From positions 1 through 47,272 of the forward strand of contig JABDKD010000024.1 in the NCBI GenBank assembly GCA_013003215.1: a DNA stretch of 47,272 bases. Reading direction: 5' to 3'. The notes beneath the pieces were generated by a model. The model was not told where the DNA came from. It made no database searches and worked only from the letters and a program-made list of their open reading frames with translations. The position numbers and the translations under genes are program-made. Positions 39,670 to 47,272 of the stretch are shown here, piece after piece (within the stretch, counting starts at the first letter, position 1; each line of letters opens with the position of its first letter). This DNA is from Pyrinomonadaceae bacterium. GTDB lineage: Bacteria > Acidobacteriota > Blastocatellia > Pyrinomonadales > Pyrinomonadaceae.

Positions 39670-41157
39670 TTAGCGTTTCAGTTCTGCGCTGTAGTCACCG
39701 ATCGTCAATCTTAAAGGTACTCGGGAGGCATCCGTGGAAAGCCAGATCTTAGGACTCAAACGGTCCACCGAAGGGACCCCGGTGATTATCGTTACAAGCT
39801 GTGCGCTGATTTTTTCACCGTCAAAATCAATCAGACCGGGCGGCGAGGGTCGAAGTGTCAGAATTAAAGCCTTATCCCCTGCAAAGACGGCAACTCGCGT
39901 ATCGTTTACAGGGTTTTTCGGATCTTTGCTATGCCTCAGGTTGAACGAACGCAAAGCATAAGCGAAAGAGAGCGCTGAATGTGTCCCGACAGGGACCTCT
40001 GTTCGCTGTGCAGCGCCAAACGCAACCGCTCCCAGTGTCTGATCAAAAATCGATGTCCCGCTCCAGGTTGCCAGTGGACCCGCTAATTTCACTTCGAATC
40101 GAAATGGAACCAGTGTAAATGGATCTACAGTCGCGATCGCAGTATCAGCTGCTGAAAACAAGGAGCCGTTCCCTTGCTCCAGAACACTCGCTTTAAGAAC
40201 AAGCGAATCAACATTCTTTATCCGTTTCCTTTCCCCCACTTCGAACTGCAAGCGACCAACTGAACTACCGGATTTCGAAACCTGATATTCAAGTTTTTCA
40301 CCAAGGGAAAAAGGCAAATCCGGCGAGAGCGGCAATACCTTTGGCTCGACGGCAGGCTTTGGTGTTGGTGTCGGTGTAGGCGTTGGAGTCTCGATAGCTT
40401 CAGGAGTAGGCGTCGGGGTCGGTTTCAAAACTGAAATCCCGGCAAGTAGCGCCTCAAACCTGCCTTTTGGCGTACGAAAGCTTATTTTCACCGGTACGCG
40501 TTCAACCGAAGTTGAGAAATTTACCTGAACATCGGTAATTTCATTATCAACGAAGTAGCCGCTGGTGACCGATGAGACGTTCGTTTCAAATGTTCTGCCC
40601 GCTGTCGTCACGCGTTCACCACCGGTCGCCGCAAAACTGAACGAATAAACCTGGCCTTTTTCGAGAACCGAGAAACTCCCGGCCCCCCCGGTTTCCCGGG
40701 CCCGGTAGAACAATGTCAAAAGATCGAGATTTGTAGCGGGAGAGTTCAAAAAACTCTTTATTTCCTCCTTCGGAAGACCGGAAACGCTTGAAACGTCTTT
40801 GATGTACAGCGGAAGCCCCGTATCCTGGGAAGCGAACACAGTACGCGAGTAATCCAAAAGATAGAATGCGGCACTAACGAGATCAACAGACTTCAAACGT
40901 CCTCGGATTTCAACGGCACTCTTCCCTTCCAGTTTGCCTTTTGAGGCAACAAAAACCTCCGCATACGCCGCATTCCTGTAATTCTCGAATGAGATATCAT
41001 AGGTAAGTTTTTCGCCTTCTCGAAACCTCTCGAATTCCACATCCTGCGCGGAGACTGCGCGCCAGTGCGAAAAATGCACAACGGCGGCGAATCCCGTCAA
41101 TGCGATTAGCGCAAAGAATCCAAGGTTAATCAAATTGTTATTTTTGGAGTTTTTCAT
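39670..41157 (-). CDS. Tandem DUF3108-domain protein with Pro-Thr linker
   Basis: The 495-residue protein has an N-terminal membrane segment or signal (LINLGFFALIALTGFAAVVHF) and two DUF3108-like units. The first (about 40-245) has FREGEKLTYDISFENYRNAAYAEV and FYLLDYSRTVFASQDTGLPLYI. The second (about 285-495) has FSLGEKLEYQVSKSGSSVGRLQFEVGER (in two parts) and DPFTLVPFRFEVKLAGP. Both start with the same GEKL-Y pattern, suggesting duplication. Between them lies a PTPTPTP-type linker. DUF3108 proteins are exported; their function is unknown. It follows pyrF by 16 bases. Confidence 0.8.
   Translation of the reverse strand: MKNSKNNNLINLGFFALIALTGFAAVVHFSHWRAVSAQDVEFERFREGEKLTYDISFENYRNAAYAEVFVASKGKLEGKSAVEIRGRLKSVDLVSAAFYLLDYSRTVFASQDTGLPLYIKDVSSVSGLPKEEIKSFLNSPATNLDLLTLFYRARETGGAGSFSVLEKGQVYSFSFAATGGERVTTAGRTFETNVSSVTSGYFVDNEITDVQVNFSTSVERVPVKISFRTPKGRFEALLAGISVLKPTPTPTPEAIETPTPTPTPTPKPAVEPKVLPLSPDLPFSLGEKLEYQVSKSGSSVGRLQFEVGERKRIKNVDSLVLKASVLEQGNGSLFSAADTAIATVDPFTLVPFRFEVKLAGPLATWSGTSIFDQTLGAVAFGAAQRTEVPVGTHSALSFAYALRSFNLRHSKDPKNPVNDTRVAVFAGDKALILTLRPSPPGLIDFDGEKISAQLVTIITGVPSVDRLSPKIWLSTDASRVPLRLTIGDYSAELKR
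40361..40424. repeat. Low-complexity repeat coding the Pro-Thr linker
   Basis: On the minus strand this stretch codes alternating Pro and Thr codons (PTPTPTP, then a break EAIE, then TPTPTPTPKP). The codons differ at third positions, so it is not a pure hexanucleotide array. It links the two DUF3108 units and may vary in length between strains. Confidence 0.7.
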
Positions 41158-41173
41158 TCGATGCGTGGCCGGA

Positions 41174-41884
41174 TCAGGACATCTCCTCCACGATCTGCCT
41201 GGCTGCCTTAACTGGGTCGTCGGCCGTCCTTATCGGCCTTCCAAGAACGATGAAATCAGAACCGTTTCGAATAGCCTGACGGGGGGTTGTTACACGTTTT
41301 TGATCATCAATTGTTGCAAAATCAGGTCTCACCCCGGGAGTTACAACCAGGTAATGAGGATCATCTATGGCGTTTCTAATTGCGCCGGCTTCAAGCGGTG
41401 AAGCGACAACGCCATCCAGACCGCAACGTTTCGCTGCCAATGCATATTTTACAACAAGTTCTTCAGGATCCAACGCAATACCCGATTCTAAAAGGGTTTT
41501 CTTGTCTGTACTTGTAAGCACCGTAACGGCTATCAGCTTTGGCGGCTCAATCCCTTCTTTGCTGCAAACTTCCCTGACCTTCTCTACGGCCAATGACATC
41601 ATTTTCTCACCACCGGAGGCATGGATGTTGAACATCCAAACCCCAAGGCGTGCCGCCTCAACCGCAGCAGAAGCAACGGTATTCGGTATGTCATGAAACT
41701 TCACATCGAGGAACACCCGCGAGCCGCCGTCTACGATCTCCCTTACAAACGATGCACCTTCAGAAGTGAATAGTTGCAAACCTATCTTAAAAGCCCCAAC
41801 CTCGTTCCTTAAATCAGCAACAAGGCGTCTGGCTTCTGCCGCATTCGAAACATCGAGAGCAAATATAAGTCTATCTTTACTCAT
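41174..41884 (-). CDS. pyrF: Orotidine 5'-phosphate decarboxylase
   Basis: The enzyme makes UMP in pyrimidine synthesis. The 236-residue protein has the catalytic DVKFHDIPNT motif, IFALDVSNAAEAR at the start, FKIGLQLFTSEG, and VTPGVRPDF and FIVLGRPI at the phosphate site. Start: ATG at 41884 gives the normal N-terminus (SKDRLIFALDV) and overlaps the end of the metalloprotease-like gene by eight bases; another ATG at 41917 would add 11 residues within that gene. It precedes the DUF3108 gene by 16 bases. It uses PRPP-derived orotidylate, linking it to prs. Confidence 0.96.
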   Translation of the reverse strand: MSKDRLIFALDVSNAAEARRLVADLRNEVGAFKIGLQLFTSEGASFVREIVDGGSRVFLDVKFHDIPNTVASAAVEAARLGVWMFNIHASGGEKMMSLAVEKVREVCSKEGIEPPKLIAVTVLTSTDKKTLLESGIALDPEELVVKYALAAKRCGLDGVVASPLEAGAIRNAIDDPHYLVVTPGVRPDFATIDDQKRVTTPRQAIRNGSDFIVLGRPIRTADDPVKAARQIVEEMS

Positions 41885-42530
41885 AGCGGGTTTGGTTCCT
41901 GATCGATTCGATGTCATGTGGTATGTCCTTTCTCCATTTGGACAGGAGTTCGGGTTTCTCTTTCAACGCCTTCTTCACCAATAAGATCTCAGGCGGAGTA
42001 AAATAAATCTTTTGCTTCGATTTTTTAACCTCTTGTGAGACGTTGCTGTAAAGCCACCGACGATATTCAATAAGGCCTTCACCGAATCCCTTTGCTATAG
42101 CTTCAAGATCGGCCTTCCGTTCGAATTCCCTGTTCGACTTTCCGGATGTAAGTCTAATCAGACCAAGCAGTTCCAGTCTGTTCTTCCGCGTGTAGTAAGA
42201 CACATGCGCCAGTTCGTGGGCAATCACGGCCCGTAGTGCATTCTCCGTCAATTCACCGCGAAATGCGAACGGATTGACATAGATCAGATGCCTCATTCGC
42301 TGAAATGTTGCGTACCGCCAAACTGAAAACCGCGACTTAAAAAAGTTCTCGCGGCTTGCGAATGATTTGTACCTGATTTTGTGGGACTTGATCTCCGGAA
42401 AAGAGCTTCTGACAATATCCTCAACAATCCCCTTCGTCTTTTCAAGCGCCTCGTCATCGAGACTATCGGCCTGGGCGGTTCCTGCAGGCACAGCGAGCGC
42501 CAACATGAACATAATGAACAAAACTCTCAT
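41877..42530 (-). CDS. Exported HExxH metalloprotease-like protein
   Basis: The 217-residue protein has a signal peptide (MRVLFIMFMLALAVPAGTAQA). The zinc motif HELAHVSYY (His105, Glu106, His109) is followed by ERKAD (Glu137, Asp141), the expected third ligand position of M48-like gluzincins. The gap is short and the protein lacks the membrane helices of HtpX. LIYVNPFAFRGELTENALRAVIAHELAH resembles small secreted M48 relatives. The target is unknown. Its end overlaps the pyrF start by eight bases; a small zinc-ribbon gene is 21 bases upstream. Confidence 0.78.
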   Translation of the reverse strand: MRVLFIMFMLALAVPAGTAQADSLDDEALEKTKGIVEDIVRSSFPEIKSHKIRYKSFASRENFFKSRFSVWRYATFQRMRHLIYVNPFAFRGELTENALRAVIAHELAHVSYYTRKNRLELLGLIRLTSGKSNREFERKADLEAIAKGFGEGLIEYRRWLYSNVSQEVKKSKQKIYFTPPEILLVKKALKEKPELLSKWRKDIPHDIESIRNQTRYE

Positions 42531-42551
42531 TTCGAGATCGTCGAGAATGGG

Positions 42552-42839
42552 TCAGTCAAAATCGAGCGGGTTTTTAAATGGCTCGTCAGAATCAGTATCC
42601 GCTTTTTTGAAGGCCTCTTGGAACTTCTCGTCCAATAATCTTGCCCTATCTTTTTGCGCTTTCTTTTCCTGATCAAACAACTGATCACGCAAATCGCTTT
42701 TGCGTTTCATGTCCGACTTCAGGTCTTCGAAACTAGACAAGTCCTTTTCTTTTTCGTCGTAGGAAATTACGGCGCCTGTTTCCGGATCAACTGCCATAGC
42801 TGTCTCACAGCATGGACACAACACTTGAATCTTCGCCAT
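42552..42839 (-). CDS. Small zinc-knuckle protein with coiled-coil tail
   Basis: The 95-residue protein opens IQVLCPCCETAMAVDPETGAVISYDEKEK, with one CxxC pair (Cys8, Cys11; Cys10 between), then a charged helix DLKSDMKRKSDLRDQLFDQEKKAQKDRARLLDEKF (in parts), and an acidic end. One pair is not enough for a full zinc ribbon, so a dimer may share the metal. No family function is known to me. ATG at 42839 follows AGGAGGTTCGCT. It is 43 bases from the lipoprotein gene and 21 from the metalloprotease-like gene. Confidence 0.72.
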   Translation of the reverse strand: MAKIQVLCPCCETAMAVDPETGAVISYDEKEKDLSSFEDLKSDMKRKSDLRDQLFDQEKKAQKDRARLLDEKFQEAFKKADTDSDEPFKNPLDFD

Positions 42840-42882
42840 AGCGAACCTCCTGAGAAATTCGACAAACGCAAGAGAGAATGGG

Positions 42883-43479
42883 TTAATTCGATTTTTTCTG
42901 CTTCATAATCTCTTCTTTTGTCGGGGCCGACGGATCACCTTTAATCTCTACGCCGGCTGCCAGAAGTATAGTCGTTGCCGTATCTATCTTGTAGTTCTTC
43001 AGCTTGTTATCCGGCAAATCAATCACCTTTCCTCCGCGGAGGTAAACCTTCACGACAACATCTTTACCCGGCGTCCTCGTAATCCGTTCTATTTTCTGAA
43101 GCTGAGGATTATTCAAAAACCGCCTGGTTTCAACAACAACCCCGCCTTTCATCACAGTAAACATCTCAGAGTTATCGGGGCCCTTCTTGACCGGAGGAGC
43201 AACCCCGCCTCTGTCAGTGTTGATCACCTTCACCTTAGAGTTATCAAGTGTCGGATTCTCACCTGGTTTCGTACCCGGATACGGTTTCGAGACCCGGGTA
43301 TTGGCATTTGTATTCAGGTTGCTCGCAGGTCCCGCGTTGTCAGCACGACGGGGCTTTAAGACATTTGTCGAATTCGAGTTGGAGCCATCGGAAGGTGTAG
43401 TCCCACAGGAATTACAACCCGATATCACGATCGCGGACATAATTAACACGGCCAATTTGATGCTAAAACTAAACTTCAT
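42883..43479 (-). CDS. Lipoprotein of unknown function
   Basis: The 198-residue protein has a lipoprotein signal (KFSFSIKLAVLIMSAIVISGC) with lipobox ISGC; the mature part starts at the Cys. It has an Asn/Ser/Thr-rich linker (SNSNSTN, NLNTNANT) and a C-terminal part with VMKGGVVVETRRFLNNPQLQKIERI and VVVKVYLRGGKVIDLP, repeating strands of unknown family. ATG at 43479 was chosen because it starts the signal; an upstream non-ATG codon adds five residues. glnA's terminator ends 13 bases before the start codon, so its own promoter is not obvious. Confidence 0.8.
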   Translation of the reverse strand: MKFSFSIKLAVLIMSAIVISGCNSCGTTPSDGSNSNSTNVLKPRRADNAGPASNLNTNANTRVSKPYPGTKPGENPTLDNSKVKVINTDRGGVAPPVKKGPDNSEMFTVMKGGVVVETRRFLNNPQLQKIERITRTPGKDVVVKVYLRGGKVIDLPDNKLKNYKIDTATTILLAAGVEIKGDPSAPTKEEIMKQKKSN

Positions 43480-43492
43480 AATTCTAAAATAC

Positions 43493-43525
43493 AAAAAACA
43501 GCCGGCCCAAACTGCGAACCGGCCG
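43493..43525 (-). terminator. Weak terminator-like hairpin after glnA
   Basis: On the minus strand GCCGG (43523-43519) pairs with CCGGC (43505-43501), five G/C pairs and a 13-base loop, followed by GTTTTTT (43499-43493). An alternative register (GGCCG/CGGCC) is equally possible. It starts 6 bases after the glnA stop. The stem is short, so partial readthrough into the lipoprotein gene is likely. Confidence 0.5.
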
Positions 43526-43531
43526 AAAAAT

Positions 43532-44953
43532 CTAGACGTCGTAATACATTGTAAACTCGAGCGGATGCGGCATCAACCGAAGTTTGTCGACCTCGTTCTT
43601 ACGCTTGTAATCAATCCAACGCTCTATAAGGTCAGTCGTAAACACATCGCCCTTCAATAGATAGTCGTGATCTTTTTCCAGCTCGACCAATGCCTCTTCG
43701 AGACTTCCGGGCAGGGACGGAACATTCTTCAGCTCTTCAGGCGGAAGATCGTAAATGTCCTTATCCAGCGGCTCGCCCGGATCGATTCGATTCTGAATCC
43801 CGTCCAAACCGGCCATTAGGACGGCAGCGAAGGTCAAATAAGGATTACACGTCGGATCGGGTGGCCTGAATTCAACCCGTTTTGCTTTCGGACTCTGCGA
43901 GAACATCGGAATTCTCACTGCAGCCGACCTGTTACGAGCGGAATACGCTAGATTGACCGGTGCTTCGAATCCGGGCACAAGCCGTTTAAAGGAATTCGTC
44001 GTCGGAGCTGCAAAAGCGATAAGCGATCTCGCGTGCTTAAGCAAACCTCCAATATAGAATTTCGCGTTCTCAGAAAGGCCGGCGTATTCCTCACCTGCGA
44101 ATAACGGCGTTCCATCCTTCCAAAGCGAGGAATGAACATGCATGCCCGAACCGTTGTCGCCGTAAATCGGCTTTGGCATGAAAGTCGCCGACTTTCCGTG
44201 TGCCACCGCCGTGTTCTTGACGACATTCTTAAAGAGCATCAGGTTATCTGCTGTGTTAAGAAGATCAGCATACTTAAAGTCGATTTCACATTGTCCTGCG
44301 GTAGCTACTTCGTGATGGTGACACTCAACGTGAATCCCTACCTCAGCAAGGATAGAAGTCATCGCATTTCGAAGATCAACGAGTGTGTCTAGCGGAGCAA
44401 CCGGCACATATCCTTCTTTTGGACGGATGTGAAAACCCAGATTCGGATTGTGTTCATCGCCTACTCTTGCTGTATTCCAGTGGCCCTCTTCTGAATTTAC
44501 TGAATACCCTGAGGAATACTGCTCACTGTGATATGTAACTTCATCAAAAACGAAAAACTCGGCCTCCGGACCAAAAAACGCCGTATCGGCGATTCCTGTA
44601 AACCTGAGATAGTTTTCGGCTCTCGACGCAACCGACCTTGGGTCCAGGCCATAGCCTTCCTTGGTTATCGGATCGACAACATTCGCTATAAGGCAGATTG
44701 TTGTGTCCTCAACGAAAGGATCTACCCAGCACCGGGTTGGATCCGGAATCAACAACATGTCCGATTCATTAATTGCGGCCCAGCCTCGAAGCGACGAACC
44801 GTCAAATCCGAATCCTTCTTCAAATGAATCCTCGGTGAGTTGTTCTATAGGAAAAGTTAGGTGATTCCAGGCACCGACTAGATCGGTGAATCTGATGGAA
44901 ACGAATCTTGCTTCTTGATCCGAAGCATAACTGAGCACATGCTTGGCGTTCAT
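43532..44953 (-). CDS. glnA: Glutamine synthetase type I
   Basis: The enzyme makes glutamine from glutamate and ammonia with ATP. The 473-residue length fits the GSI-beta dodecameric form. Motifs are [24 protein letters not shown], the ATP-site [18 protein letters not shown], the NRSAAVRIP arginine segment and [13 protein letters not shown]. Tyr401 in IYDLPPEE is the site that is adenylylated in enterobacterial enzymes, so adenylyl control is possible. ATG at 44953 follows GGGAG. It is transcribed alone: a hairpin terminator lies upstream (from the preceding gene) and a weaker one follows. Confidence 0.97.
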   Translation of the reverse strand: MNAKHVLSYASDQEARFVSIRFTDLVGAWNHLTFPIEQLTEDSFEEGFGFDGSSLRGWAAINESDMLLIPDPTRCWVDPFVEDTTICLIANVVDPITKEGYGLDPRSVASRAENYLRFTGIADTAFFGPEAEFFVFDEVTYHSEQYSSGYSVNSEEGHWNTARVGDEHNPNLGFHIRPKEGYVPVAPLDTLVDLRNAMTSILAEVGIHVECHHHEVATAGQCEIDFKYADLLNTADNLMLFKNVVKNTAVAHGKSATFMPKPIYGDNGSGMHVHSSLWKDGTPLFAGEEYAGLSENAKFYIGGLLKHARSLIAFAAPTTNSFKRLVPGFEAPVNLAYSARNRSAAVRIPMFSQSPKAKRVEFRPPDPTCNPYLTFAAVLMAGLDGIQNRIDPGEPLDKDIYDLPPEELKNVPSLPGSLEEALVELEKDHDYLLKGDVFTTDLIERWIDYKRKNEVDKLRLMPHPLEFTMYYDV

Positions 44954-45031
44954 TAAAATCTCCCGTTAGGTACGTTTAAATTTGTTTTTTTTCTGTCTAA
45001 ATACTGGAATCAAACCCCGATGTTACAATAC

Positions 45032-45063
45032 AAAAACGCAACTTCAAAACATAGAAGTTGCGT
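45032..45063 (-). terminator. Rho-independent terminator upstream of glnA
   Basis: On the minus strand ACGCAACTTC (45063-45054) pairs perfectly with GAAGTTGCGT (45045-45036), ten pairs around an eight-base loop, then TTTT (45035-45032). It is 33 bases past the stop of the 606-residue protein gene. The remaining 78 bases to glnA should hold its promoter, though none is clear. Confidence 0.85.
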
Positions 45064-45096
45064 CTTTGAATGCGAGTAAAATTAAACTTGAATTTG

Positions 45097-46917
45097 CTAA
45101 TAAACTTTGATCCGATTTTTCGACCCGAAGGCCATTGATTCGCCTCCTTCATTGAGCAAATGTACCTTCTTAAACTCGTTTTTCTTGTTACCTACTTCGA
45201 GGGACTTCTTCACAAATTCGGTTTTTTCTTTAGCTGATAGTTGATCCCAGGAATCTTTTGTGATCCCGAAAAGAGTGTTCTTACTTATCCTGGCTGAATG
45301 AACATGTTTGCCGATCACATTTCCCGAAAGAACGAACGCTTTGGCCTTCCCGTTAGCCCTCGACTCTTCGGGGTTTCCAACTCCATCACTTTGCGTGAAC
45401 TGCCATGTGAACAAAATAGCGACGACCACGGTTGCTACTATCAGCCATTTATTGACACTGCCTGAAAGAGTAAATTTCGCTTTCGATTCTTTAACGGTTT
45501 CTTCAGGCTCAGGTTTGCGTTCCTTCTTTGGTTTCGCAATTGGCTTTAGAGGCTTATCCAGAATCTCGTCGATATTCTTGGGAGCTTTTGGTGCAGACCT
45601 GGCCTTTTCGTCCTGAATCATTTCGAGGAGCTCAAGAGTCTTGCTCGTCGCGTCCGAAACGGAATCATCATAGGCAATTCCGTATTTTTCTCCTATAGAG
45701 TTGGAAGCGCTGGAATCCCTTTCCTGCTCGATCAGCTCTACATATCTGTTTCCTACCGCAACATTGCTTTCTATGGCAGCCGCAATCAGAATCGGCGCGA
45801 AGAAATTTTCATTGTTCTTTTCTTTGAATACTTTTAAGCGTTTAAAGAAGTCTTTTCCAACCAGTTCGTCAAAAGATTCAGCCGTATTAGCTTCGTTGAT
45901 GAATTCCTGGAACTTCAAAGCAGCCAACAACAGATCGGAATCGTCTTCGTCGGTTGAGTAAAGCGGAATACTCGACCAATCAGCATAAAGCTCCTGAATA
46001 TGGTTTACGAGCTCTTCATTCTTAAATACGACCTCACGTTTTTCTTCTCCGATTTCCTTTGAGAAAAGCTTTGTAAAAACAAGGTCAAATTTGCTTCGGA
46101 CCGATTCGGAGTAAGGCGAATTCCGATAAAACCTGGCGAGTGAGATCATCGCCTGTGAACTCAGCGCGGGCTTCGTCGTTTCACAGAATCGTCTTAAGTG
46201 CGCAACGGAGATATTCCGGTCTCTCCTGGATAGCGCAGAAGCCCAATTTTCGGTCTCCTGCATGAGCTGAAATTCAGCCTGCGCGTGCTCCGGAGAATTT
46301 AGGTTGTCGGCAACTTTGAGGAAATCATGAAGAGCTCTTTTGACGGCAAGGTCATCGAACGACTTTGGGGTCGTTTTCATCTGCTCTCGTTCTACACCTG
46401 AAAGTACGTGCTCGACGAGCTGCAGACCTGTAACTTCGTCCATCGCCCGCTGGCGGTAGAACTGTCGCTCTTCTTCGGGGGTGCGCCTCACCTCCCGTTT
46501 GGCCGGAGCCGGCGCTTTTGGTGTAACAGGTGCTTGCGAAGCATTTTCGGCCGGAGCCGTCTCGACGGATTCTTCCTGCGATTCCTCCAATGTGACGGGT
46601 TCGACAATGCCTTCTGCATCAAGATCCACATCCGAAGACTGGTCCGATTCTTCGGCTTCGTCGACGATATCAACTTGAGTATCGGACACTACTTCTTCTT
46701 GAGCGTCGCCGGACTCCGATTCAGACAGCTCAACTACAGCAACTGCATCGGCTTCGTTCGAAATAGAATCGTCCTCAGAAGATTCTGGTGCAGGCGGATT
46801 ATCCTCTGCGGACACCTGATCAACAGACTCTTCTCCCTCCGAAACCGGGTCGATAACGGTTTCTTCGAGAAGATTCTCGTCTTTCAACTCCTCGACAAGA
46901 TCCCTAAAAATGTTCAT
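45097..46917 (-). CDS. Acidic, single-pass membrane protein of unknown function
   Basis: The 606-residue protein has an acidic low-complexity region (about 10-130, rich in Glu, Asp, Ser, Val), a Pro/Lys spacer, a helical middle domain (about 145-440, starting RRTPEEERQFYRQRAMDEV), a K/P-rich stretch, one membrane segment near 490-508 (WLIVATVVVAILFTWQF) and about 95 residues after it. With no signal peptide, the long part is cytosolic and the tail is periplasmic. No family is recognised. It lies 27 bases downstream of the pilin-like gene, so a role with pili is possible. ATG follows GGAGAG at close spacing. Confidence 0.8.
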   Translation of the reverse strand: MNIFRDLVEELKDENLLEETVIDPVSEGEESVDQVSAEDNPPAPESSEDDSISNEADAVAVVELSESESGDAQEEVVSDTQVDIVDEAEESDQSSDVDLDAEGIVEPVTLEESQEESVETAPAENASQAPVTPKAPAPAKREVRRTPEEERQFYRQRAMDEVTGLQLVEHVLSGVEREQMKTTPKSFDDLAVKRALHDFLKVADNLNSPEHAQAEFQLMQETENWASALSRRDRNISVAHLRRFCETTKPALSSQAMISLARFYRNSPYSESVRSKFDLVFTKLFSKEIGEEKREVVFKNEELVNHIQELYADWSSIPLYSTDEDDSDLLLAALKFQEFINEANTAESFDELVGKDFFKRLKVFKEKNNENFFAPILIAAAIESNVAVGNRYVELIEQERDSSASNSIGEKYGIAYDDSVSDATSKTLELLEMIQDEKARSAPKAPKNIDEILDKPLKPIAKPKKERKPEPEETVKESKAKFTLSGSVNKWLIVATVVVAILFTWQFTQSDGVGNPEESRANGKAKAFVLSGNVIGKHVHSARISKNTLFGITKDSWDQLSAKEKTEFVKKSLEVGNKKNEFKKVHLLNEGGESMAFGSKNRIKVY

Positions 46918-46927
46918 TACTCTCCAG

Positions 46928-46964
46928 ATTCAACGCAGCCGTGCTTAAAATTCAACGCAGCCGT
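46928..46964. repeat. 15-bp direct repeat at the 3' end of the pilin-like gene
   Basis: ATTCAACGCAGCCGT occurs at 46928-46942 and 46950-46964, period 22. The second copy codes the last residues of the pilin-like protein (YGCVE, minus strand); the first lies in the gap after its stop, next to the ribosome site of the following gene. It looks like a small local duplication. Confidence 0.85.
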
Positions 46965-47272
46965 AATTAAATACGTCATCTACATAACCGGACGCGTCCA
47001 CGGAAAGCACACAGGGCGTGTTGCTCACAGTTGCAGCCTTTGTCGCGATTACTTCAAAATTGTCTCGTAGCTCCGCATCGGTAGGTGTCGAAGGACTCAT
47101 CGCCAAGGTAAATACCCCGCGTCGAATCTGGTTTCCGTTAGTCGTACCCAATGTGTTGCCTTCAGAAGCGTTCAACTCGTCCAGACGCGCATATCTACCG
47201 TTAAGGGAGAAATAGTGGAGTTGAGCTTTGGTCAAGGTCTTCAAACTGGCGTAGGCGTTGCCGTTTTCAGCC
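46945..47272 (-). CDS. Type IV pilin-like/pseudopilin protein, C-terminal part (cut by window edge)
   Basis: The frame is open from the window edge to the stop at 46945-46947, giving 108 visible residues. The text NAYASLKTLTKAQLHYFSLNGRYARLDEL matches the end of the long N-terminal helix and the start of the globular part in pilins such as PilA or GspG-type proteins, where small residues and Thr-Leu-Thr-Ala-Gln are typical. Two cysteines (PCVLSVDASGYV and NYGCVEF) near the end could form the D-region disulphide. The prepilin peptidase motif is outside the window. Assignment to pilus or type II secretion is not possible. Confidence 0.75.
   Translation of the reverse strand, partial: AENGNAYASLKTLTKAQLHYFSLNGRYARLDELNASEGNTLGTTNGNQIRRGVFTLAMSPSTPTDAELRDNFEVIATKAATVSNTPCVLSVDASGYVDDVFNYGCVEF

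Noticed and set aside
40361-40424. Possible CRISPR or satellite repeat
   Set aside because: It codes a Pro-Thr linker in frame, with third-base variation and no spacers.
43948-44226. Overlapping minus-strand frame inside glnA
   Set aside because: It is a frame shadow of the glutamine synthetase gene and has no ribosome site.
46408-47070. 220-codon plus-strand reading frame opposite the acidic protein and pilin-like gene
   Set aside because: It crosses two genes on the other strand, is Arg/Phe rich from reversed acidic codons, and shows no domain.

Overview
The window looks like a chromosomal segment of a Gram-negative heterotroph, most plausibly an acidobacterium (Blastocatellia/Pyrinomonadaceae type). 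This is inferred from the mix of genes: a BamD-type lipoprotein-assembly factor, a TonB receptor with an N-terminal carboxypeptidase-regulatory-like domain, exported S9 peptidase, CAP-domain proteins, a sorbosone-dehydrogenase-like enzyme with a haem-binding partner, tandem DUF3108 and several zinc-ribbon or membrane proteins of unknown function. No marker rRNA is present, so the taxonomy is an inference. Coding density is high, and almost all genes lie on the minus strand. Only five genes (yraN, the S9 peptidase, two membrane proteins and a histidine kinase) are on the plus strand. There is no IS element, phage gene, integrase or CRISPR array.

Region 1-3250 (minus strand, read right to left): a secreted CAP protein with its own terminator, then ispE, tRNA-Gln, prs and the L25 ribosomal protein gene (cut by the window edge). 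The tRNA begins on the base after the ispE stop codon. Region 3224-12862 is a long unit: alkaline phosphatase, fmt, trhO, rsmB, a PASTA-only membrane protein, rpe, bamD and a TPR protein, closed by a terminator. With def at 14578-15099 this recalls the common def-fmt-rsmB-(PASTA kinase)-rpe order, but the kinase part is missing. pruA lies between def and the phosphatase; it is followed by a strong terminator only 14 bases before the phosphatase start codon, and preceded by a cluster of palindromes next to def.

Region 15165-20387: a coupled three-gene set (sorbosone-dehydrogenase-like, haem-binding CxxCH protein, CAP protein), then divergent yraN and the S9 peptidase. Region 20386-27173: a TonB receptor and ChaN-like protein behind a promoter with a 27-bp operator-like site, then purD, yhhQ (queuosine precursor transporter) and a deoxyhypusine-synthase-like gene in one tight unit. 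A run of three hairpins lies upstream of purD. Region 27174-33334: metalloprotease, small membrane protein, SLBB/polysaccharide-export-like protein, zinc-ribbon protein, an unknown membrane protein, a class II cyclic-nucleotide phosphodiesterase-like hydrolase, an SDR oxidoreductase and a small lysine-rich protein.

Region 33335-39634: two overlapping membrane protein genes, a DUF2490 protein, an orphan sensor kinase, and feoAB. The feoA promoter carries a reverse-orientation copy (21 of 27 bases identical) of the site in front of the TonB gene, so ferrous and chelated-iron uptake are probably controlled together by a Fur-like repressor. This is the strongest regulatory signal in the window. 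Region 39670-47272: a tandem DUF3108 protein, pyrF, a secreted metalloprotease-like protein, a small zinc-ribbon protein, a lipoprotein, glnA, an acidic single-pass membrane protein, and the 3' part of a type IV pilin-like gene cut by the window edge.
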